The notes under the pieces are model-generated. The model did not search any database and was not told where the DNA came from. It was given only the letters and a program-made list of their open reading frames with translations. A DNA stretch of 29,037 bases, from contig DUSQ01000054.1 of assembly GCA_012842545.1 (NCBI GenBank), positions 1 through 29,037 on the forward strand, given 5' to 3'. The stretch comes from Coprothermobacter sp. (GTDB lineage: Bacteria > Coprothermobacterota > Coprothermobacteria > Coprothermobacterales > Coprothermobacteraceae). Numbering within the stretch: position 1 is the stretch's first letter; each line of letters opens with the position of its first letter. The translations under genes were made by a program, and so were the position numbers. Below are positions 23,331-29,037 of the stretch, in pieces.

Positions 23331-24404
23331 TCAATAGACAACGTCGTTATCCGCTGCAAGCAATGCCGAAACTAGTGCTTGCTTTAGTTTGTCCAGGTTA
23401 ATACCATTTAGCGCTGAAATGGAAATGCCATCATGAAGTACTGGACCATGGTAAAGATCTAACTTGTTGTAAACCCTAATTACGGGCCGGTCACCTGCGC
23501 CCAATTCTTCAAGAATGCGCACAACGGTTCTTTCCTGTTCATCCATGATGGGACTACTGAGATCAATTACATGGAGTATGAGATCACTATCCCGTATAAC
23601 CTCCAAAGTGGACTTAAAAGCATCCAATACTTTTTCTGGCATGAAGTTCACAAAACCAACTGTGTCTACCAGAATGACTGGTTTTCCTTCCAGATCAAGA
23701 ACACGTCTGTGTCTGGTGTCCAGGGTGGCAAAAACCTTGTCGTCAGCGTAACTGGGTTTGGACGTCTTGGAAAGAGCATTAAGCAAAGTAGATTTGCCAG
23801 CATTAGTGTAACCTACAATGGACACTTCCAAAGCATTACGAGCTCTCTTTTTGCTCGTTGTCTGTCTACGAGCTTCGGCTTCTTTGAGTTCCTTTTCAAG
23901 TTTTCTGATGCGTTCCCGGATCACACGCTTCAAGATTTCCAGCTTGGTTTCGCCAGGACCTCGAGTGCCAATGCCTCCGCCCAACCGGGACATAACTCCA
24001 CCCAACCCATAAATCCTGGGATACAGATAGTTTAGTCTGGCTAGCTCCACCTGAAGCTTGCTTTCCTTGGTCACGGCACGCCTTCGGAAGATTTCCAGAA
24101 TTACTTGGGTTCTGTCCCACACCTCAGCTGGCTCAAGTGCTAATTCCAAAGCTCTTACTTGCCTTGGCGAGAGCTCTTCGTTAAAAATGACCACCTCAAT
24201 CCCAAAATCTTTAACCAAGGTTGATAGTTCCCTTACCTTGCCCTCTCCCATGAAGTACTTAACATCGGGCTCTCTTTTCTGAACCACCACTGTCTCAACG
24301 TCATAACCGATAACATGCGCAAGTTCCTTTATTTCTTGAATATCGTACTCCAGGAAAGCATTGTTCATGCGGTCATGAATCAGATAAGCAATGATTGCTT
24401 TCAT
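23331..24404 (-). CDS. hflX: GTPase HflX
   Basis: A 357-residue ribosome-associated GTPase that splits stalled 70S ribosomes or 100S dimers under stress, heat included. An N-terminal HflX domain precedes the glycine-rich GGGIGTRGPGET (142-153), a coiled helical linker (155-185) and the G domain with G1 GYTNAGKST (198-206), G3 DTVG (247-250) and G4 NKLD. It is shorter than many HflX proteins, with a minimal C-terminal extension. The ATG overlaps the mutL stop as ATGA, so it is the third gene of the mutS-mutL-hflX run. It converges on scfB with a gap of about 20 bases and no visible terminator. Confidence 0.95.
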   Translation of the reverse strand: MKAIIAYLIHDRMNNAFLEYDIQEIKELAHVIGYDVETVVVQKREPDVKYFMGEGKVRELSTLVKDFGIEVVIFNEELSPRQVRALELALEPAEVWDRTQVILEIFRRRAVTKESKLQVELARLNYLYPRIYGLGGVMSRLGGGIGTRGPGETKLEILKRVIRERIRKLEKELKEAEARRQTTSKKRARNALEVSIVGYTNAGKSTLLNALSKTSKPSYADDKVFATLDTRHRRVLDLEGKPVILVDTVGFVNFMPEKVLDAFKSTLEVIRDSDLILHVIDLSSPIMDEQERTVVRILEELGAGDRPVIRVYNKLDLYHGPVLHDGISISALNGINLDKLKQALVSALLAADNDVVY

Positions 24405-26032
24405 CTGTTAAACAACCTCTCCACCAAATACTGATCCAGCCTAACCACCGCTGGCCTGCCATGGGGATCATAGCTAACATCAAGCACTTTCAATCCCTCC
24501 GAGACCAGTGCTTCTATTTCCATGGGCGAAAGCTTTTGCCCTGCTTTCACAGCTGATTTACAAGCTAGGTCTGCTCTTGCCTTCTCAACGTTGCCCCTTA
24601 AGCTCTGCAGATCATTGATGATAATGTCCAAAGAACGGCTAAGTAGGAGCAGAGAGGGTACAGCCTTAATGAGAAAGCCTCCCCTAACCTGCTGCAGTTC
24701 GAAACCCATATCTGCTAAAGCCTGTGCCGTCTCTTCATCCAAACTACAGAACAAGGGCTCCAACAAGAACTGTACTCCATACAGATTGGAGAGTCTCCAG
24801 TAATTAATCTTTTCATTCACAGCATGCTGATCCCAGAGTTCATAAACACCATCTCTTTTTACAAGAATGTACGTGTCATACAGATAGTCCTTAATCTCCA
24901 GCCCCTTCGAGTAAATGCCACCCTCCACCTGGTTCTGTGACACTTTTTCGGGAAACAATGCATAGTTTTCTCGCACCTGCTCACCCAGTAGGAGACTTGA
25001 ATCAGTAGAACTACCAGCCCACAGCTCGGAGTTTGAACTTGACATTTCGCCACCATAGCCGGGAACCATGTCCATGTCCATGCCAATATGTCGAGTCCTG
25101 ATTTGCATCATGAGCTTTTGCAAGGTTTCCCTGAGCCACCCCTGAGACTTAAACCTTATATCCAATTTTTGAGGATGCACGTTAACGTCCACCTGATCGG
25201 GTTCCACCTTGAGTCGAAGAACCATGACAGGCAAGTTCGCTCCTCCCCACATGTCTCGTAGTATGCGAAGCACTTGGAAGTAGGCGGAACCTTTTATTAG
25301 CCGACCATTTACTGATAAGACAAGCTCACCCACCACGTTGGGATTTAAGTAAATGTCCAGGTCCCCCTGGGGAGTTGAAAAAGCATGGAACTGCGCTTTT
25401 TGCCCAAACAAACTGTAGAACCGTTCCTCAGCGGGCAGCTCTGAGGGGAGATGCCAAACGACACCTTTCTCACTAGTAAACGTCCACTGCACGTTGGGAT
25501 AGATGAGTGCCATGGACTGAAGGAATTTCTGAATGTGAGAAAACTCGGTGGAGGCAGCGCGGAGAAATTTCCTCCGGCCTGGCAGATTGAAAAATAGATC
25601 CCGTACGATGACCCGAGTACCTTTCGGTGATGCTACGGGCTTACACAGAACAAGCTCGCCACCCCTCACTTGAATCTCACCTGAGGTTTCACCATCGGAG
25701 CTGAAAATGGTCAAATCAGCCACGTCAGCGATACTAGCTAAAGCCTCACCACGGAATCCCAGTGTAGAAATACTGTCTAAATCCTCCACGGAGCCAATCT
25801 TGCTCGTAGTAAAACGCTGTACAGCCAAGGGCAATTCTACGAAGGGAATGCCGCAACCGTTATCACTGATCACAATTTCGTCCAAGCCACCGTTTATGAC
25901 TGAAACCCTTATGTCAGTAGCACCTGCATCCAAGGCATTTTCCACCAGTTCCTTGACCACAGACACTGGGCGTTCTATGACTTCTCCAGCTGCAATCTTA
26001 GATCTGACTTCCAGTGGTAGTTCTCTTATCAT
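24401..26032 (-). CDS. mutL: DNA mismatch repair protein MutL, with altered endonuclease motifs
   Basis: A 543-residue MutL. The GHKL ATPase half is conserved: ENALDAGAT (31-39), DNGCGI (57-62), TTSKI, LGFRGEALASI (91-101) and VNVHPQK. After a linker (about 315-375) comes the dimerisation domain. The endonuclease motif is DQHAVNEKINYW (401-412); the usual form ends in Glu, here Trp412. The usual CPHGRP is DPHGRP (522-527), while ACKSA (490-494) is kept. The protein is shorter than typical endonuclease-type MutL. Its ATG shares one base with the mutS stop (TAATG). Whether it still nicks DNA cannot be told from sequence. Confidence 0.95.
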   Translation of the reverse strand: MIRELPLEVRSKIAAGEVIERPVSVVKELVENALDAGATDIRVSVINGGLDEIVISDNGCGIPFVELPLAVQRFTTSKIGSVEDLDSISTLGFRGEALASIADVADLTIFSSDGETSGEIQVRGGELVLCKPVASPKGTRVIVRDLFFNLPGRRKFLRAASTEFSHIQKFLQSMALIYPNVQWTFTSEKGVVWHLPSELPAEERFYSLFGQKAQFHAFSTPQGDLDIYLNPNVVGELVLSVNGRLIKGSAYFQVLRILRDMWGGANLPVMVLRLKVEPDQVDVNVHPQKLDIRFKSQGWLRETLQKLMMQIRTRHIGMDMDMVPGYGGEMSSSNSELWAGSSTDSSLLLGEQVRENYALFPEKVSQNQVEGGIYSKGLEIKDYLYDTYILVKRDGVYELWDQHAVNEKINYWRLSNLYGVQFLLEPLFCSLDEETAQALADMGFELQQVRGGFLIKAVPSLLLLSRSLDIIINDLQSLRGNVEKARADLACKSAVKAGQKLSPMEIEALVSEGLKVLDVSYDPHGRPAVVRLDQYLVERLFNR

Positions 26033-28371
26033 TATTCAAACAACCTCATCTGTTTTGCCTCCGGTTTCTGGAACAACTCCTGACTACTTAGTTTTTGAAA
26101 GACCTTACTGGCTTCGCTTAGTACGTGGGGAGGCACACCAGCCAAAGCCGCTACCTCCAAACCATAGGCTTTATCAGACACACCTTGCTCTATTCTGTAA
26201 AGAAAGGTGAGCCCCTCTTCAGTCTCAGCTACTTGTGCAGCCAAGAACAGCACCGGGAGATCAGCAGAAAGTTCTGCTATTTCCGGGTAGTGAGTGGAAA
26301 TAAGAGCAAAAGGTTTACGCTTTCTCATGGAGAGTTCCTTGATGACAGCCCAGGCAATGGCTAACCCATCAGCCACAGCAGTACCTCTCCCCACTTCATC
26401 CATGACCACCAAAGAGTACTCATCACTTTCACGTAAAATGCGTGCTATTTGCGTCATCTCCACCATGAACGTGCTGCGTCCGTAAATGATCTCATCAGCA
26501 GCCCCCATACGAGCGAAAATTTTCTTAGTCAAAGGCACAACTGCTTCCTCAGCAGGGACGAAACTTCCCATGTGGGCTAGTAGTACGATGATGGCGGTTT
26601 GCCTTAGGAAAGTTGACTTTCCAGCCATGTTAGGCCCAGTTACCAAAGCCGTACGCACGTTGTCGTCCAGCTCCAAACTATTGGGCACAAAAGGAGCGTC
26701 ACTGTACCACTCCACCACAGGATGCTTACCGTTCTTAATCTTGAGTGTTCTCTGAGGCACGATTTTAGGCCGTGTCCAGCCCATTTTTCTCGCTGTCAGG
26801 CTTAGTGATGTTGCGACGTCCACATAAGCCAGCCACTCAGCTACACTACGCAGAACTGAAACATTTTCAGCCAGCTTTGATACTAAAAAGGAAAAGAGTT
26901 CTTTCTCTTTTTCTTCAATGCGGCCGTAAGCATCCTGCACCCGAGATTCAAATTCCAACAGTTCCTTAGTCACAAAACGCTCAGCGTTTACCAAAGTTTG
27001 TCTTTTCATGTAATAAGGTGGCACGTCTTTGGCTCTGGATTTGGGAACCTCAATGTAGTAGCCAAAGGTGTCGTTGTATCCCACCTTCAGATTCTTTATG
27101 CCTGTGGTCTCCTTTTCACTGTTTTCAAACTCAGCTAACCACTTTTGGCTTTCCCTGGCAAACGAAAGCAATTCCCTGAAGTCTTCGTCCCAATCAGCCT
27201 TGATAACGTCACCTGAACCTACTTCTGCATCCACTCCCGTAAGGCTTTCATCAAGCAGCTTAAGTACGTCAGTCACATCAGGGGCAGGTTTGTTTACCAG
27301 GCTTACCACCTCAGAAGAAAGAAACTGTTCATAACGCCGCAAACCTTCCTTTATGTCCAAAAGGTGTTTCACCTTGACATTGTTGCCTTCCTGAATCACA
27401 CTGCAAGTTCTTTCAAGATCCGCAATCCCTTTGAGCTTCATACGCACATCCTCCAAAACCGAAGGATGCATGACAAAAAACTCAACTAAGTTTAAGTGGC
27501 TATTGATTTCATCAATATTTGACCAAGGTGCTATGAGACGCCTGTAGAGTTCCCTGTGCCCCATAGCTGTGAAAGTGTTGTCAAGTAACTCCAGAAGAGA
27601 GCCTTTTTTAGAGTTAGTCACAGGATTGTAAACAAGCTCCAACGCCCTAACCGCTTCAGGTGGAATTTGCATGTGCTCCTGCTCTTGGCTTCTCAGATGC
27701 AGTTCCGTACTGGCTTTTAGCTGCATCAGGTAGCGTTTACCGATCTCTTCCAAGCTGGGAGCATCATCTACCACGGTGACCACCAAGCTGTAGAGCTTTT
27801 CCAGTAGTTTTTTGATTAGTGGGTTATCAGCTGACGTATTTGGTACCAGGAGCTCCCTCGGGGTAAACGTATAAAAGAAGTCTTCCACTGCGGTTGTGCC
27901 TTCAGTGACGGGTATTTTCTCCAACATGAAGTCACCAGTGCTGACATCCAAGAACAACAGCTCGAACATTTGATGCTTTACACGGAGTATGGCTAACCAC
28001 ACATGCTCCTGAGTTCCTTCCACAAACGTGCTGGGCGTATAAATCCTTATGATGTCCCGCTTTACCAATCCCTTAGCTTTTCTGGGATCTTCCATCTGCT
28101 CGCATACAGCTACTTTGAAACCTTCACTCACCAACCTACTTACATAGGATTCAAAAGCATGGTGAGGAACACCGCACATGGGCACCCTGTTGCCCTTCCC
28201 AAACTCCCTGGAAGTTAGTACGATCTGCAACACCTCTGACGCTTTCACAGCATCGTCGTAAAAAAATTCATAAAAATCACCCAAGCGGAAGGCTAAAAGT
28301 ATGTCGTTACCCACTTCCTGCTTCAGTTCCCAGTACTGAGCAGCCATGGGCGTAAGTTCTTTGTCTTTCAT
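26032..28371 (-). CDS. mutS: DNA mismatch repair protein MutS
   Basis: A 779-residue mismatch-recognition ATPase. Domain I has the mismatch-reading Phe-x-Glu motif in GDFYEFF (Phe33, Glu35). Connector, lever and clamp domains occupy the middle (GYNDTFGYYIEV near 431-442). The ATPase has Walker A GPNMAGKST (579-587), Walker B LVVMDEVGRGT and STHYPE. The final residues QMRLFE (774-779) look like a sliding-clamp binding motif. The chain is some 70 residues shorter than many MutS proteins. The ATG at 28371 lacks a close Shine-Dalgarno; a GGGAGG lies more than 30 bases away and TATAAC lies nine bases before the start, so a leaderless mRNA is possible. Confidence 0.97.
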   Translation of the reverse strand: MKDKELTPMAAQYWELKQEVGNDILLAFRLGDFYEFFYDDAVKASEVLQIVLTSREFGKGNRVPMCGVPHHAFESYVSRLVSEGFKVAVCEQMEDPRKAKGLVKRDIIRIYTPSTFVEGTQEHVWLAILRVKHQMFELLFLDVSTGDFMLEKIPVTEGTTAVEDFFYTFTPRELLVPNTSADNPLIKKLLEKLYSLVVTVVDDAPSLEEIGKRYLMQLKASTELHLRSQEQEHMQIPPEAVRALELVYNPVTNSKKGSLLELLDNTFTAMGHRELYRRLIAPWSNIDEINSHLNLVEFFVMHPSVLEDVRMKLKGIADLERTCSVIQEGNNVKVKHLLDIKEGLRRYEQFLSSEVVSLVNKPAPDVTDVLKLLDESLTGVDAEVGSGDVIKADWDEDFRELLSFARESQKWLAEFENSEKETTGIKNLKVGYNDTFGYYIEVPKSRAKDVPPYYMKRQTLVNAERFVTKELLEFESRVQDAYGRIEEKEKELFSFLVSKLAENVSVLRSVAEWLAYVDVATSLSLTARKMGWTRPKIVPQRTLKIKNGKHPVVEWYSDAPFVPNSLELDDNVRTALVTGPNMAGKSTFLRQTAIIVLLAHMGSFVPAEEAVVPLTKKIFARMGAADEIIYGRSTFMVEMTQIARILRESDEYSLVVMDEVGRGTAVADGLAIAWAVIKELSMRKRKPFALISTHYPEIAELSADLPVLFLAAQVAETEEGLTFLYRIEQGVSDKAYGLEVAALAGVPPHVLSEASKVFQKLSSQELFQKPEAKQMRLFE

Positions 28372-28467
28372 ATCCGTATAGTTATATTCTAAACGCTTTT
28401 CCTCCCTTGTACGGCACTTTTGAATACCATATTACGCTATCGCCCGTGATAAGCACACCGCTCAGCC

Positions 28468-28520
28468 AACTTTTAGGTGGCATTCGCGCACGCGTGGTTC
28501 CAGTGTGACTCCTAAAAGTT
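28468..28520 (-). repeat. Perfect 10-base inverted repeat after the alcohol dehydrogenase gene
   Basis: AACTTTTAGG (28468-28477) and CCTAAAAGTT (28511-28520) flank a 33-base GC-rich loop that contains the palindrome ACGCGT. The right arm includes part of the stop codon of the dehydrogenase gene. It may end that transcript, although no T tract follows, or be a regulatory site before mutS. The remainder of 28372-28467 shows no gene. Confidence 0.5.
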
Positions 28521-29037
28521 AGTAAGCTAAGTCCAGAATCTTCTCCACATCCTCCTGGTTGAGCTCCTTTACAGTCCCCACCTCACCCAGCTGAGTAGCG
28601 TTTTGTGCAATGGCTGGGATTTCATCCTTGCTAAGGTTTAATTCCCTTAGAGTGACGGGGAGACCCCATCTTTTGTAAGTAGATTTCAGCCTTTCCACTG
28701 CAGTTAGTACGTCATCAGTGTCCCAGACGTTTCTCGCCCAACGCCTAAAAGTGGGTTCATTTTCTTTCCAGACATAGGTTATCCAGGCAGGAAATACAAC
28801 AGCAAGACCAGCGCCATGTGCAACGTCAGGGTGCAGAGCACTTATGGCATGTTCAATGTCATGGCTTGCCCAGTCACCTTTGAGCTGTGAAGCACTTACA
28901 CCGTTCAAAGCCAGCGTAGCTGCCCAAGCTAAGTTTGCCCTGGCTTCCAAATCATCCTCATTGAGCATGAGCTTATCGGTGGCATCAATGATGGCTTTAC
29001 TAAGTGCCTCATCCACGTAAAGCGTGGTTTCACTGCC
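28519..29037 (-). CDS. Iron-containing alcohol dehydrogenase, C-terminal part
   Basis: At least 172 codons of a group III metal-dependent alcohol dehydrogenase; the frame stays open to the window edge, so the start lies outside. The segment DWASHDIEHAISA with HPDVAHGAGLA holds the two conserved histidines of the iron site found in butanol/1,3-propanediol-type enzymes. The C-terminal helical domain follows and ends LDLAY. It most resembles the NAD(P)H-dependent BdhA/YugJ branch, which reduces aldehydes made during fermentation. Substrate and cofactor are not decided by what is visible. The visible GTG at 29016 is internal, not a start. Confidence 0.93.
   Translation of the reverse strand, partial: GSETTLYVDEALSKAIIDATDKLMLNEDDLEARANLAWAATLALNGVSASQLKGDWASHDIEHAISALHPDVAHGAGLAVVFPAWITYVWKENEPTFRRWARNVWDTDDVLTAVERLKSTYKRWGLPVTLRELNLSKDEIPAIAQNATQLGEVGTVKELNQEDVEKILDLAY

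Overview
The window is a dense, intron-free bacterial segment. It holds 24 protein genes, one cut by the right edge, and no rRNA, tRNA, CRISPR array or insertion sequence that I can see. The longest gene-free stretch is about 260 bases. Gene content suggests a thermophilic, anaerobic, amino-acid-fermenting bacterium: a four-subunit 2-oxoacid:ferredoxin oxidoreductase, an archaeal-type class III aminotransferase, catabolic-looking carbamate kinase and ornithine carbamoyltransferase, and a SCIFF-type radical SAM peptide cassette. My best guess from protein flavour is Coprothermobacter or a close relative; that is inference, not something the sequence states.

Layout. 1-1336: class III aminotransferase (minus), divergent from a KtrB-KtrA potassium uptake pair (plus, 1430-3472). 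3462-8719: minus-strand operon korD-korA-korB-korC-eno-pncB (oxidative decarboxylation of 2-oxoacids, enolase, NAD salvage). It converges on ktrA, with both stop codons inside one hairpin. 8806-11564: metG-tatD (minus). 11565-11826: non-coding region with alternative hairpins and an alternating purine-pyrimidine tract. 11827-20004: seven tightly packed minus-strand genes, namely a COG2403-like P-loop GTPase, argF, arcC, cdaA, cdaR, glmM and glmS. This joins the classic c-di-AMP/cell-wall-precursor operon to carbamoyl-phosphate metabolism. 20076-21835: plus-strand WecG/TagA-type glycosyltransferase and a CDP-glycerol glycerophosphotransferase-like protein. 21922-23309: a 39-residue SCIFF-like precursor peptide and its radical SAM/SPASM maturase. 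23331-28371: minus-strand mutS-mutL-hflX. 28519-29037: the C-terminal part of an iron-containing alcohol dehydrogenase.

The most notable item is the SCIFF-like peptide at 21922-22041, which overlaps its maturase by GTGA. SCIFF peptides are named for six cysteines in about 45 residues. This one has only two, yet it keeps the core pattern CQTACKTSATV. As I recall the Clostridium thermocellum CteA chemistry, the retained second Cys and the Thr five residues later are the pair joined by the thioether. It therefore looks like a minimal natural ranthipeptide precursor. Other items worth checking are a perfect intrinsic terminator pointing the 'wrong' way just before this cassette, a MutL lacking two usual endonuclease-site residues, and the fusion of arginine/carbamoyl genes with the cdaA operon.
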